A DNA stretch of 15,649 bases from Planctomycetota bacterium (GCA_016928605.1 JAFGKN010000263.1:1-15649), one strand, 5' to 3'; positions 1 through 8,204 are shown, numbered from the stretch's first letter. Numbers and translations are program-made. The notes: generated from the letters alone by a model not told the origin.

Positions 1-585
1 CGGAACGACGTCGACGGTGATGCCCAGCGAGCGGGCACTCCTGACCTCCTCGAAAGCCTGTCCGATGTTCTGATTGCCGTCGGTGAAAAGCACCAGGCGC
101 CTGCCGCCGGCGTCCTCGGGGAACGCCGTCACGGCGAGCTGGATGGCGTCCTGGATGTTCGTCGCCTCGGGCTGGATGAGCGTCGCGAAGTCCCGCAGAT
201 CGATGGCGGCCGGTCGCGGGACGATCTCGACGCCGGCGTCGCGCCCGAAGATGACGAGACCGACCAGGTCGCCCCTCGCCTCGTCTCTCCGCTTCTGCGC
301 CTCGCGGATCTGATCGAGAGCGAGCTGCCGGTGCTCCGGAGGGATGCTGTCGGAGGCGTCGACGACGAAGATCACGCAGAGGCGCTCGTTCTCCCTCAGG
401 ATCCGCATCCCGGAGAGCGCCAGCACGATGAGGATGAGCGCCAGCGACCGCAGCGCGATCGCGGCGGCCATCCGGCCGCGGCCGATGCCCGAAAGGCTGC
501 TCCGAGCCCACCAGAGCACGGGCGCAACGGCGATGAGAAGCACGAGGAATCCCGCCCGCGTGAGATCGAAGGAGTATCCGCTCAT
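1..585 (-). CDS. VWA-domain membrane protein, BatA-like N-terminus (partial, C-terminus off window)
   Basis: The minus-strand frame from the ATG at 585-583 stays open for 195 codons to the window edge, so only the N-terminus is seen. Two hydrophobic segments (about residues 12-28 and 41-60) are separated by a short Arg-rich loop, as in BatA-type proteins. A von Willebrand factor A domain follows directly. Its metal-site (MIDAS) residues are visible: D76-x-S78-x-S80 in VVDASDS, T142 in EATNI, and D169 in FTDG. Such domains bind a divalent metal and mediate protein-protein contacts. Proteins of this layout often continue for several hundred residues with a second membrane segment or a glutamine-amidotransferase-like domain, which cannot be checked here. 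The ATG overlaps the TGA of the preceding NHL gene (ATGA), so translational coupling is likely. The family call is strong; the cellular role is unknown. Confidence 0.88.
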   Translation of the reverse strand, partial: MSGYSFDLTRAGFLVLLIAVAPVLWWARSSLSGIGRGRMAAAIALRSLALILIVLALSGMRILRENERLCVIFVVDASDSIPPEHRQLALDQIREAQKRRDEARGDLVGLVIFGRDAGVEIVPRPAAIDLRDFATLIQPEATNIQDAIQLAVTAFPEDAGGRRLVLFTDGNQNIGQAFEEVRSARSLGITVDVVP

Positions 586-1649
586 GCCCCCAGCCCCCCG
601 CGGGCGGCGCGGCCGGCGGCGACTCCGCCCGCGCCCGCCGCGGCCGGCCAATCGAAGACCTGGACGCGGTGGTTTCCGAAATCGACCACGTAGATGCTCT
701 CGCCCGGTCCGACGCCCACGTCCCACGGCGTCAGGAGCTCCCCCTCGTTCCGTCCTGGGCCTCCCCAGACGCCGAGGGAGCGCCCGTGGCGGTCGAACCT
801 CTGCACGCGGTTGTTGCCCCACTCCGCCACGAAGATGTCGCCGGAGGAGCCGACGGCCACCGACATCGGATAGCGGAGGCGGCCCGGCTCCGTGCCCAGC
901 TCACCCCACGCCGACACGAAGCGCCCCTCGAGGTCGAACCGCTGGACCCGGTGGTTGTTGCAGTCGGCGACCAGCAGGAACTCCTCCGCGGCGCGGGCCT
1001 CGATGGCCATCCCCTGCGGCCGGTCGAACTGCCCCGGCCCGCCGCCGGCTCCGCCCCACTGGAGGATGAACTCCCCGCGCGGCGAGAACTTCTGGATGCG
1101 ATCGCAGTGTCCCCCCGTGTAGTCCCCGGCGAAGACATTGCCCGAGGAGTCCACGGCCACGTCGCGCCCGAAGGTGAACTCGCCCGGCCCCGTTCCGCTC
1201 CGCCCCCACGAGGCGAGCACGGCCTCGCCGCCGGGGGAGTAGCGGAGGATGCGCTGGTAGTGCGTGTCGCTGACGAGCACCGAACCGTCCGCCTCGATCG
1301 CGATCCCCACGGGCTGCCCGTAGTCGTACGCCGGCAGGTACCACCAGGCGAGGAGCTCGCCGGCCGGCGAGAAGCGCTGGATCCTGCCAGTACGGTCGAC
1401 GACGTAGAACCGCCCGCTCCCCCGTTCCACCGCGATGGCGCGGGGCTGGAAGAACCGCCCCGGCTCCGTCCCCTGGCCCCCCACCACGCGGCGGACGGAG
1501 CTCGCCGCGGCCGGTGCCGGCTCCCCGGCCCGACCCGCGCCCCGCCTGCAGCCAGCCGGTCCGAGCAGGCTGGCGGCGAGGAGCGCCGCGGCGGCGGCGC
1601 GGAGCCGCAGCCGCCTGCTCCTCTCGCGGCTTCTCGCGGATGGCGCCAT
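582..1649 (-). CDS. Six-bladed NHL-repeat beta-propeller protein, putative lipoprotein
   Basis: The 355-residue product begins with an Arg-rich n-region, an Ala/Leu-rich hydrophobic core (about 18-30) and a cysteine at residue 34 (LLGPAGC). This looks like a lipoprotein signal, although Pro at -3 is not canonical. From about residue 54 to 335 there are six NHL-type repeats, each with a pattern like WG..G..PG.F..P..IAV...G.IYVAD..N.RVQ.F. The clearest copies contain CNNHRVQRFD, GNNRVQRFD and GNHRVQVFD. Six blades would make a closed propeller, a scaffold for protein or ligand binding, probably outside the cytoplasmic membrane. A low-complexity Ala/Gly tail ends the protein. It lies between a small Gly-rich protein (1 bp upstream) and the VWA protein (4-bp overlap), so it is very probably cotranscribed and may bind one of them. 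No catalytic residues can be assigned. Confidence 0.9.
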   Translation of the reverse strand: MAPSARSRERSRRLRLRAAAAALLAASLLGPAGCRRGAGRAGEPAPAAASSVRRVVGGQGTEPGRFFQPRAIAVERGSGRFYVVDRTGRIQRFSPAGELLAWWYLPAYDYGQPVGIAIEADGSVLVSDTHYQRILRYSPGGEAVLASWGRSGTGPGEFTFGRDVAVDSSGNVFAGDYTGGHCDRIQKFSPRGEFILQWGGAGGGPGQFDRPQGMAIEARAAEEFLLVADCNNHRVQRFDLEGRFVSAWGELGTEPGRLRYPMSVAVGSSGDIFVAEWGNNRVQRFDRHGRSLGVWGGPGRNEGELLTPWDVGVGPGESIYVVDFGNHRVQVFDWPAAAGAGGVAAGRAARGGLGA

Positions 1650-1650
1650 G

Positions 1651-2007
1651 CTACTCGCGTCTCTCCCCGCCCTCGAGGATCAGCTCCAGATAGTCGCGGA
1701 CCTGCTTCTCGTACTCCTTCGGCAAGGGCTCCTTCTCGATCTCATCCGACAGCGCCCGCACCGCTCGCGCCACGCCGTCGCTCTTCGAGATCCTCGCAGT
1801 CCCCTCGGGCGAATCGCCGGCCTCCGTGAACTGTCCGACCACGTCGCCGGGCTCGAGGCCGCTCGCCCGGATGCGAGAGCCCTCGAAGCTCACCGGCTCG
1901 GGGCTTCCCTGCGGCCGCACGCCGGAGGCCTGACCGCCCGCCGGGCCGGTCGGTCCGCCCTGCGCGGATCCCTGAGCGGCGCGCGCGCCGCCGGCCAGGC
2001 CTGCCAT
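1651..2007 (-). CDS. Small Gly-rich hypothetical protein, possibly the detached C-terminus of the upstream coiled-coil protein
   Basis: The 118-residue frame starts at ATG 2007-2005 and ends with TAG. The first 35 residues are Gly/Ala/Gln-rich and look like a flexible linker. The rest is a more ordinary acidic-basic sequence ending in KEYEKQVRDYLELILEGG. I do not recognise a named family. The frame is the same as that of the upstream coiled-coil gene, from which it is separated only by two TGA codons (2089-2091 and 2059-2061). The Gly-rich composition already begins before the ATG, after the second TGA. The best SD-like bases (GAGG) touch the ATG, which is poor spacing, so the start is uncertain. 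From memory, related coiled-coil proteins carry a Gly-rich linker and a similar C-terminal segment in one chain. It could therefore be a separate subunit or the broken end of the larger protein. Downstream, the NHL gene starts after 1 bp. Confidence 0.6.
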   Translation of the reverse strand: MAGLAGGARAAQGSAQGGPTGPAGGQASGVRPQGSPEPVSFEGSRIRASGLEPGDVVGQFTEAGDSPEGTARISKSDGVARAVRALSDEIEKEPLPKEYEKQVRDYLELILEGGERRE

Positions 2008-2088
2008 CCTCGCGCTCAGTGAGGAAGAGCCGCGACCGCGGCCCTCGCCGGCGCCCCGTCAGGTGGCGCCCGGCTGGAGGCCGGCCGC

Positions 2089-3483
2089 TCAGGTGCTGCC
2101 GGGCTTCTCGCCCGGCCGAGGGAGGCCCCGCCGCCTGCCGCACTCCGGACACCACTCGGAGCCAGGACTGTCGAGGGCCTGGCGGATGCTCCGCAGGTCC
2201 TCCTTCGTCCAGCGGACCAGCTCCAGGCTCCGCTCGAGGAGCTCCGTCTCATCCACCTGGCGAGCGAGCGCCTCGAGCTCCTCCCGCGAGAGCTCAAGGG
2301 CGTCGAGAGCCCGGGAGAGGCTCTCGGCGTCGAGGCTGTCCGCCGCGGCCGACAGGGACCGGGAGAGCCCCTGGAGGGCGGCGCTGTCGCGGGCGAGCCG
2401 CGAGAGCTCCTCGCTCAGACGCCGCAGCCGGTCCTGCTCCTCGGGCGTGAGCTCGGAGGGCCGCTTGCGCGAGAGGGTCTCGATGTCGCGCTCCAGGCTC
2501 TCGATCTCCTCGCGAGATTTCTCGAGGTCTCCTTCCTTCAGAGACTGGCGCAGCCGGCGGGTGAGATCGACATCCTCGAGGCTCAGCTTCTGCAGGCCCT
2601 CGATCGCCCGGGCGACGGCCTCGTTCCTCTCGCTCGAGAGCGCCTTCAGGATCGCATCCTCCTTGCGCGCCAGCTCGATGAGCGCCTCCTTCTTCGGCTC
2701 GCCGCCGCTCTCCGGCGGGCGCTCGCTCGCCGGCTCCGGCGGCCGGGGCTCGCCGGCTTCGCGATCCCTGAGGCTGTCGATCAGCTTCTTCAGCTCCTCG
2801 AATTGCTTCTCCTCGGCCTCCTTCGCGATCTTCTCGAGCTCCGCAGCGAGCTCCTCCTTCTCGATCTCCACGGCCTCGCGCTCCTCGGCGACGGCGCGCC
2901 TCCTCGCGCCCCGCCCGAGAACGTCGATCTCCGGAACGAAGAGGAGGATCAGCGCGCAGGCCGCGGCGGGAGCGAGGAGCCACCAGGACGTCCGCGGAGG
3001 CCGGACGGGAAAGCGCTCCGCCAGGCGCACGCCCTCGAGCCGGCGCGCCCCGTCCTCGCAGATGAGGCACTGCCAGGGCTCGAGCGCCGGCCGCCGGGGA
3101 GCCTCCTCGAGATAGACGGCCGTCGCCAGCCGCTCCTTGAGCGCGAGCCGCTCGTCGGCGGCCCGGGCGGCATCCGCGATCCGCACCCGCCCCCGGATCG
3201 CGGCGCGCACGATGGTGAAGGCGATCGCACCGAGGAGCGCGCCGCCGATCCACACTCCCTCGCCGACGCCGAGCGAGAAGATCCGCTCCGCGGCGATGAG
3301 AACCGCCGCCAGCGAGACGCACAGCAGCAGGTCGGCGCAGAGCCAGCGCAGAGCTCCCGCGAGGAAGAGGCGGCGGCGGATCGCCTCGAGGCGCGCGGCG
3401 ATGCTCCGGTACGCCGTGCGAGCGCGCTCTCTCTCGGGCGGACGCGGCGGCGACTCGCCATCCGGCGGGATCTGGGCAGTCAT
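2089..3483 (-). CDS. Membrane protein with three TM segments and a long coiled coil (DUF4175-like layout)
   Basis: The 464-residue product has hydrophobic segments at about 40-66, 74-95 and 166-184. Between the second and third lies a basic/acidic region of about 70 residues. After the third segment the protein is highly charged, with heptad-like Glu/Lys/Arg/Leu stretches from about 195 to 440, predicted to form a long coiled coil. Near the end is a CPEC knuckle (WCPECGRRRG), half of a zinc-ribbon-like motif. This layout resembles the DUF4175-type proteins often found beside VWA/BatA genes; the match is by architecture, not by a signature motif. The start is supported by a GAGGGG SD about 5 nt before the ATG and by a promoter just upstream. 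It is the first gene of the operon that continues to the small Gly-rich, NHL and VWA genes. The function is unknown; a structural or regulatory part of an envelope complex is the simplest inference. Confidence 0.82.
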   Translation of the reverse strand: MTAQIPPDGESPPRPPERERARTAYRSIAARLEAIRRRLFLAGALRWLCADLLLCVSLAAVLIAAERIFSLGVGEGVWIGGALLGAIAFTIVRAAIRGRVRIADAARAADERLALKERLATAVYLEEAPRRPALEPWQCLICEDGARRLEGVRLAERFPVRPPRTSWWLLAPAAACALILLFVPEIDVLGRGARRRAVAEEREAVEIEKEELAAELEKIAKEAEEKQFEELKKLIDSLRDREAGEPRPPEPASERPPESGGEPKKEALIELARKEDAILKALSSERNEAVARAIEGLQKLSLEDVDLTRRLRQSLKEGDLEKSREEIESLERDIETLSRKRPSELTPEEQDRLRRLSEELSRLARDSAALQGLSRSLSAAADSLDAESLSRALDALELSREELEALARQVDETELLERSLELVRWTKEDLRSIRQALDSPGSEWCPECGRRRGLPRPGEKPGST

Positions 3484-3522
3484 GTGACCCCTCTTAAGCC
3501 TTCACGAGTTTCGACTTAGGTG

Positions 3523-3550
3523 ATTCTAAGGGGCGGATCGCGGACGACAA
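3523..3550 (-). promoter_or_regulatory. Predicted sigma70-type promoter of the coiled-coil/NHL/VWA operon
   Basis: On the minus strand, TTGTCG (3550-3545, 4 of 6 matches to TTGACA) and TAGAAT (3528-3523, 5 of 6 matches to TATAAT) are separated by 16 bp. The start codon lies about 40 nt downstream, and this is the only AT-rich patch in the 124-bp gap after the YmfH-like gene. The -10 hexamer lies in a small palindrome (CTTAG-6 nt-CTAAG), a possible operator. This is a sequence match only. Confidence 0.5.
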
Positions 3551-3607
3551 GGAAAAAGGACCCTCCCCTCCGGCCACGGTCTCCTCTGCGCGGATGCATC
3601 GCGCCGC

Positions 3608-4903
3608 CTAGCGGCCGGGCACGACGACGGCGATCGACATCCGCTCCGGCTCGAGGAGATCGCGGATGCGGTCGAGCACCATCTCGCGCGTGACCCGGCT
3701 CAGGAGGTCGATCGTGCGGAACAGATCGTAGCCGTGGAACCGGAAGTACGTGTAGTTGGCGGCGAGGTACTCGAGGGAGTTGAAGCTCCGGATGAAGGTG
3801 CCGATGAACTTGCGCTTCTCCCGCTCGAAGTCCGCGGGCGGGAGAGGATGGTCGCGGAGCTCGCTCAGCCGCTCGAGCAGGATCTTCTCGAGGCGGTCGG
3901 GGTCGGGCGTGTCGCCGCCGACGAGCGCGTAGCCGATGCCGGCCCCCGCGCTGTAGGAGGCCGAGAAGTCATCGAGGATGAGCTGGCGCTCGTAGAGCTC
4001 CCGGAAGGTGTCGGTGCTGCGCCCGAAGCAGATCTCCAGCGCCATCTCGCTGACCAGCTCCCGCTGGACGTACGCCTCGCCCAGGATGGGCACTCGCGTC
4101 TCCTTGAACCCGGCGAGGATCTTGGGGACGGCGACCTCCATCGAGAGGCGCCTGTGCGCGCACGCCACCTCCTCCGGCTCATCCGGGAAGAACCGCTCGG
4201 AGACGCATCCTCCCGGAACGCTGCGGCGCGAGGCGCCCAGGACGCAGTCGAAGAACTCCGAACGGTCGATGTCCCCCACCGCGAAGAGGCTCATGTTCGC
4301 GGGGTGATAGAAGGACCGGTAGCAGGCCTCGAGCGTCGGCACGTCGATCCCCGCGATCGACTCCGCGGTCCCCGCGATGTCGATCCGGATCGGATGGCGC
4401 TGGAAGAGATTCTCGAGCGTGGTGCGGTAGATCACCCAGTCGACGCTGTCGTCGTATCCCTTGATCTCCTGCTCGATGATCCCGCGCTCCTTCTCGACCT
4501 TCTCCTCGCGGAAGGCAGGAGTCTCCACGAAGCTCAGCAGGAGCTTCAGGTTGTCGAAGAACCGGTCGCTGGCGGCGAACAGGTAGGTCGTGGTCGTGAA
4601 GGAGGTCGACGCGTTGTTGTAGGCGCCGTTGGCGGCGAACAGGTCGGAGACGTTCCCCTCCTCGGTCTCGAACAGCGTGTGCTCCAGGAAGTGCGCGATG
4701 CCGTCGGGCACCCTGGTTCTCTCTCCGCCCGCGACCAGGAAGTCGTTGTCGACCGAGCCGTAGAAGGTCGAGTAGCAGGCGTACTTCTTCTGGAATCCGG
4801 GCTTCGGGCAGAGATACACTTGCAGGCCCGACGGAAGCCGCACCTGGAAGACCTCTTCCCGCAGCGTGGGGCTCTCCAGCCGTTCGATCTCGATCGATGT
4901 CAT
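3608..4903 (-). CDS. M16 family zinc metallopeptidase, YmfH-like (catalytic-type subunit)
   Basis: The 431-residue product carries the inverted zinc-binding motif HxxEH of the insulinase/pitrilysin family as H71-F-L-E74-H75 in GIAHFLEHTLFE. The distal acidic ligand is probably E146 in RGIIEQEIKGYDD. The C-terminal half (about 190-420) matches the second, inactive-core M16 domain (FYHPANMSLFAVGDID). The length and the start of the mature sequence fit YmfH-type proteins, which usually sit next to a YmfF-type partner lacking the zinc motif, and that is the arrangement here, 29 bp downstream of the partner. No signal peptide is visible, so it should be cytoplasmic. Named relatives have been annotated as linked to EF-P modification in Firmicutes, but I see no such context here and do not extend that role. 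It is the third gene of a mutL-led operon. Start choice: ATG with GGAGGGG 16 nt upstream, which is a weak spacing. Confidence 0.9.
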   Translation of the reverse strand: MTSIEIERLESPTLREEVFQVRLPSGLQVYLCPKPGFQKKYACYSTFYGSVDNDFLVAGGERTRVPDGIAHFLEHTLFETEEGNVSDLFAANGAYNNASTSFTTTTYLFAASDRFFDNLKLLLSFVETPAFREEKVEKERGIIEQEIKGYDDSVDWVIYRTTLENLFQRHPIRIDIAGTAESIAGIDVPTLEACYRSFYHPANMSLFAVGDIDRSEFFDCVLGASRRSVPGGCVSERFFPDEPEEVACAHRRLSMEVAVPKILAGFKETRVPILGEAYVQRELVSEMALEICFGRSTDTFRELYERQLILDDFSASYSAGAGIGYALVGGDTPDPDRLEKILLERLSELRDHPLPPADFEREKRKFIGTFIRSFNSLEYLAANYTYFRFHGYDLFRTIDLLSRVTREMVLDRIRDLLEPERMSIAVVVPGR

Positions 4904-4932
4904 GTGGCCGCCAGGCGGTCCCCTCCGTCCAG

Positions 4933-6222
4933 TCAGTTGTGCAGAAAATACGTCGTGTCGTGGCGGAGCCGCAGCGCCGCCTCCACGATCTCGCCGCGCG
5001 TCACGCTCTGGAGCCTCCTGCGGAAGGCGGGCAGGTCGAGCTCCCTTCCGTGCAGGCTCCAGACGTAATCGATGTCCGCCAGGGCAGAGAAGTTGTCCTC
5101 CAGCATCCGGTTCTGATTCAGCAGGGACTGCCGCGTCGCCTCGATCTCCTCGTCGCTGATATCGCCCTTCCTCAGGGCCTCGACCTGCTCCAGAACGATC
5201 TCCAGGACCTGAGCGAACTTGTCGCTCGAGATGCCGCAGTGGATGAAGAGCAGCCCCTTCGTCCTCTCGGGCCAGGAGTGCGCCGAGTAGGCCAGGCTCG
5301 CCTTCTCCCTCACGTTCTGGAAGAGCTTGGAGTGGGAGTAGGCGCCGAGGACACCGTTCATCACGAGCAGGGCCTCGTACCGAGGATCGCAGTAGGTGAT
5401 GTCGTGCCGGAACCCGAGGACGAGCCTGGCCTGATGCACGTCGAGCCGCTCGCGGACCTCTCGCACCTCACCCACGGGGAGCGGCGCAGGGGGCGGAGCG
5501 ATCCGGAGAGATCCGCTCCGGCCGGACGCGAAGACGCGGGCGAGGGCCTCGCGCGTCCGATCGACGTCGATGTCCCCGGCCGCGTAGATCGCCAGGGGAG
5601 AGCGGTCGTACCACTCGAGGTACTGGCGATGGAGCCCGGCGGGCTCGATCGTCTCCAGGTCCTCCACGCGGCCCTGGTCGTACCAGCGGTAAGGCTCGTC
5701 CCTGCACATCTCCTCGACGCAGCGGAAGACGGCGTAGGCGGCCTTGTCGTCGATGAGCGATTCGATGTTGTGGCGCAGCGTGGCCTTCTCCTGCTCCACG
5801 TACTCCGGCCGGAAGCCCTCACCCTCGACCAGGGGGTCGAAGATCAGATCCCTGAGGAACTCGAGACTCTTGCCGAAGAGATCCTGTCTGGCGGCGCCTG
5901 CGGCGCTGGAGCGCGGGAGAAAGCAATCGTTGACGACGTCGATCTGGTACTTCGTCAGGTGCCACTCGCCGATCTTGGCCACATGGCTGTGGAGGCTGGC
6001 CCCGTACATCTCCTCGAGGTGGCGGTAGAGGACCTGCATGTCCGGCAGCCGACGGCTTCCCCGTCGCAGCACAGAGGGGAGGAGCGAGCGGCGGGTGACC
6101 GTCTCGTCCAGATCGGAGATCAGGTAGGACTTCACCAGGATCGTCTTGAGCTTCCTGTTCGAGTTGATGCCCAGCCTCAGGCCGCCGGGAAGCTCGAAGT
6201 GCTGGAAGCGGGCCGTCGTCAT
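4933..6222 (-). CDS. M16 family protein, YmfF-like (zinc motif absent)
   Basis: The open frame extends to 6621, but the extra N-terminus is only the antisense-frame shadow of mutL. The real start is ATG 6222-6220 (MTTARFQHFELPGGLRLG), 8 bp after the mutL stop and preceded by AGGA and GAAAGG. The 429-residue product has two M16-like halves: the typical opening strand (LPGGLRLGINSNRKLKTI), a central GDIDVDRTREAL-type strand, and the second-half signature around VMNGVLGAYSHSKLFQNVREK. Where active family members have HxxEH it has RHLEEMYGASLHSH, so no complete zinc site is present. It is therefore probably the non-catalytic half of a heterodimeric peptidase with the downstream YmfH-like protein, with the clamshell chamber formed by both. 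No signal peptide or membrane segment is seen. Confidence 0.88.
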   Translation of the reverse strand: MTTARFQHFELPGGLRLGINSNRKLKTILVKSYLISDLDETVTRRSLLPSVLRRGSRRLPDMQVLYRHLEEMYGASLHSHVAKIGEWHLTKYQIDVVNDCFLPRSSAAGAARQDLFGKSLEFLRDLIFDPLVEGEGFRPEYVEQEKATLRHNIESLIDDKAAYAVFRCVEEMCRDEPYRWYDQGRVEDLETIEPAGLHRQYLEWYDRSPLAIYAAGDIDVDRTREALARVFASGRSGSLRIAPPPAPLPVGEVREVRERLDVHQARLVLGFRHDITYCDPRYEALLVMNGVLGAYSHSKLFQNVREKASLAYSAHSWPERTKGLLFIHCGISSDKFAQVLEIVLEQVEALRKGDISDEEIEATRQSLLNQNRMLEDNFSALADIDYVWSLHGRELDLPAFRRRLQSVTRGEIVEAALRLRHDTTYFLHN

Positions 6223-6230
6223 CCTTTCGC

Positions 6231-8120
6231 TCACTTCCTGTCGAACCTCCTCTCGAGCTCCCGCCGGCTCAAGCGCACCATCGTAGGCCGGCCGTGCGGG
6301 CAGTGCCGGGGATCCTCGGCCAGATCGGCGCGGTCGAGCAGGCTGTCGATCTCCTCCGGCTGCAGGGGATCGCCGGCCTTCACCGCCCGCTTGCAGGCCA
6401 GCAGGCTCGCGAGGCGGCGATACGGCTCCGCCGTGGCATCCGGACCAGCGGGATGCTCGCCCTCCGCGGCGCAGACGTCCGCTCCCTCCTCCTGGAGCCA
6501 CCGGAAGACCTCGCGGATGATCTCGGCCGTGTCGCCGCGGCCGCGCGCGCTGTCGAAGATCATGGGGATCGCGTGCACGGCGACCTCGCGGTCCCCGAAG
6601 GGCTCGATCTCGTATCCGCACCGGGCGAGGAGGCGGCGCGCGGAATCCGCGAGGACGATCCGGTCGAGCGGAATCTCGACGATCTCCGGCACGAGCAGCT
6701 TCTGCCGGATGACCTCGCCGGCGAGAAGGCCGCGCAGGATCTCCTCGAAGAGGATCTTCTCGTGAAGCGCGTGCTGGTCGATGAGCGCGAGGCCGTCCTG
6801 CTCCTCGATCAGGATGTAAGCGCCGAGGATCTGAAGGGCGCGCGTCCTTCGGGCTCCGGGCGCATCCGGGCGCTGCCGCGGCGCGGGCGCTGCCGGGCCG
6901 AGGCGGGGCGCTGGATCCGCCGAGGCTCGCGAGCCGGCTGGCGCGAGGGGCGGCCGCCTCTCCTCTGCGCGGGCGCGCGGCGAGGAGAAGAAGTCGCCGG
7001 CGGCCCTCTCGACCCGCCGCCGCGCCTCGGCGGTTCGGTGATCAGGGGGGCGCGCATCAGGCGGAGGCGAGCTCTCCGCGCTCCCTTCCGCCGCCGGGCT
7101 CTTCCGCGGGCCGGAGGACGGATCCCCGGCGCCTTCGAGCGCCTGCCGGATCGAATGGTGGATCAGCGGATAGATCCCTCCGGGATCGCGGAACCGCACC
7201 TCGGTCTTCATCGGATGGACGTTCACGTCCACGCCGCCCGGCGGAAACTCGAGGAACAGGTAGCAGACGGGCTGCTGGCCGGGGATGAGAAACCCCTGGT
7301 AGGCGGCTCGGACCGCGTGGAGGAGAAGCCGATCGCGGATCCACCGCCCGTCGACGAAGAAGTGCTGGTCCCGCGTGTCGCCCCGCCGCAGCTTCGGAGA
7401 GCCGACGAACCCGTGAAGCGCGGGCCGATCCGGCCCCCCGTCGACCGCCACCTGGACGAGCTCGCCCGCCTTCTCCGGTCCGAGGATCTGCCGAAGCCTC
7501 TCGCCGAGGTCGGCGGCGCCGGCGAGGTCGAGAACCTTCCGGCCGTGGTGCGTCAGCCGGAAGCGGATCGAGGGGAATCCCAGCGCGAGGCGCGTGACCT
7601 GCTGGAGCACGTGCGACAGCTCGGTCGTCGCCGCGCGGAGGAACTTGCGCCGGGCGGGGACGTTGTGGAAGAGGTTCCGGATCTCGATGACGGTCCCCTC
7701 CGGTCCGGCCGCCGGCTCCACCTCGCCTCGGCCCGGCCGGTACCGGTACGCGACATCCTGGCGCGGGGGGCGCGAGATGGCCTCGACATCCGACACCGCG
7801 CACATCGCCGCGAGCGCCTCTCCGCGGAATCCGAGCGATGCGACTCCGAAGAGGCATTCGCTGGCCTCCTCGACCCGCAGCTTGCTCGTCGCGTGGGCCT
7901 GGAAAGCGAGCGGCAGATCCTCGGGCGACATCCCCCCTCCGTTGTCGCGCACCGTGACCTTCTTCTTGCCTCCCTCCTCGAGATCGATGTCGATCTCCGT
8001 GGCGTGGGCGTCGATGGAGTTCTCGACCAGCTCCTTGACGAGGCTGGCCGGTCTCTCGACGACCTCGCCGGCCGCGATGCGGCTGACGATCTCCGGAGGC
8101 AGTACGCGGATGTGGTGCAT
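6231..8120 (-). CDS. mutL: DNA mismatch repair protein MutL (endonuclease-type)
   Basis: MutL links mismatch recognition by MutS to strand incision and excision. The 629-residue product begins MHHIRVLPPEIVSRIAAGEV. The GHKL ATPase motifs are in order: VKELVENSIDA with catalytic-type E30 and Mg-binding N34, DNGGGM (59-64), ATSKL (77-81) and GFRGEAL (97-103). A disordered Arg/Pro-rich linker spans about 335-430. The C-terminal dimerisation/endonuclease domain carries the metal motif DQHALHEKILFE (from D448), which fits DQHAxxExxxxE, plus ACKRAVKAG (about 575) and CPHGRPT (from C607). It therefore appears to be a nicking MutL of the kind found in bacteria without MutH. The frame remains open to 8351, but upstream sequence is non-conserved, contains a 137-bp-spaced duplication that does not keep frame, and overlaps the promoter. 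ATG 8120 matches the family N-terminus, although no clear SD is present. It heads an operon with two M16-family genes. Confidence 0.96.
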   Translation of the reverse strand: MHHIRVLPPEIVSRIAAGEVVERPASLVKELVENSIDAHATEIDIDLEEGGKKKVTVRDNGGGMSPEDLPLAFQAHATSKLRVEEASECLFGVASLGFRGEALAAMCAVSDVEAISRPPRQDVAYRYRPGRGEVEPAAGPEGTVIEIRNLFHNVPARRKFLRAATTELSHVLQQVTRLALGFPSIRFRLTHHGRKVLDLAGAADLGERLRQILGPEKAGELVQVAVDGGPDRPALHGFVGSPKLRRGDTRDQHFFVDGRWIRDRLLLHAVRAAYQGFLIPGQQPVCYLFLEFPPGGVDVNVHPMKTEVRFRDPGGIYPLIHHSIRQALEGAGDPSSGPRKSPAAEGSAESSPPPDARPPDHRTAEARRRVERAAGDFFSSPRARAEERRPPLAPAGSRASADPAPRLGPAAPAPRQRPDAPGARRTRALQILGAYILIEEQDGLALIDQHALHEKILFEEILRGLLAGEVIRQKLLVPEIVEIPLDRIVLADSARRLLARCGYEIEPFGDREVAVHAIPMIFDSARGRGDTAEIIREVFRWLQEEGADVCAAEGEHPAGPDATAEPYRRLASLLACKRAVKAGDPLQPEEIDSLLDRADLAEDPRHCPHGRPTMVRLSRRELERRFDRK

Positions 8121-8134
8121 GATGTCGAAAGCCA

Positions 8135-8169
8135 GAGCCCGGACCGCTGCATCCCCGCACTCGGAAGCG
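8135..8169. repeat. 35-bp direct repeat, copy 1 (mutL-proximal)
   Basis: This element begins GAGCCCGGACCGCTGCATCC on the plus strand and ends CTCGGAAGCG. It matches copy 2 at 8272-8306 at 34 of 35 positions (C/T difference at the 24th base). The copies are 137 bp apart, which is not a multiple of three, so they cannot encode a repeated peptide in the mutL frame. Confidence 0.85.
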
Positions 8170-8204
8170 TCGCCGCTCAAGCGCGCGGCTGCTGGATCGA
8201 GCCA

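Noticed and set aside
2059..2091. TGA recoded as an amino acid throughout this genome
   Set aside because: mutL, folD and the NHL gene all end at TGA at the expected family length, and Trp is encoded by TGG, so TGA acts as a stop.
3540..3607. Intrinsic terminator after the YmfH-like gene
   Set aside because: A CTTTTTCC run exists on the minus strand, but the preceding stem is only about 4 bp with a long loop, too weak to call.
4897..6765. 622-aa plus-strand open frame opposite the YmfF-like gene
   Set aside because: It is an antisense shadow of the M16 gene and the mutL end, with composition typical of such shadows and no family match.
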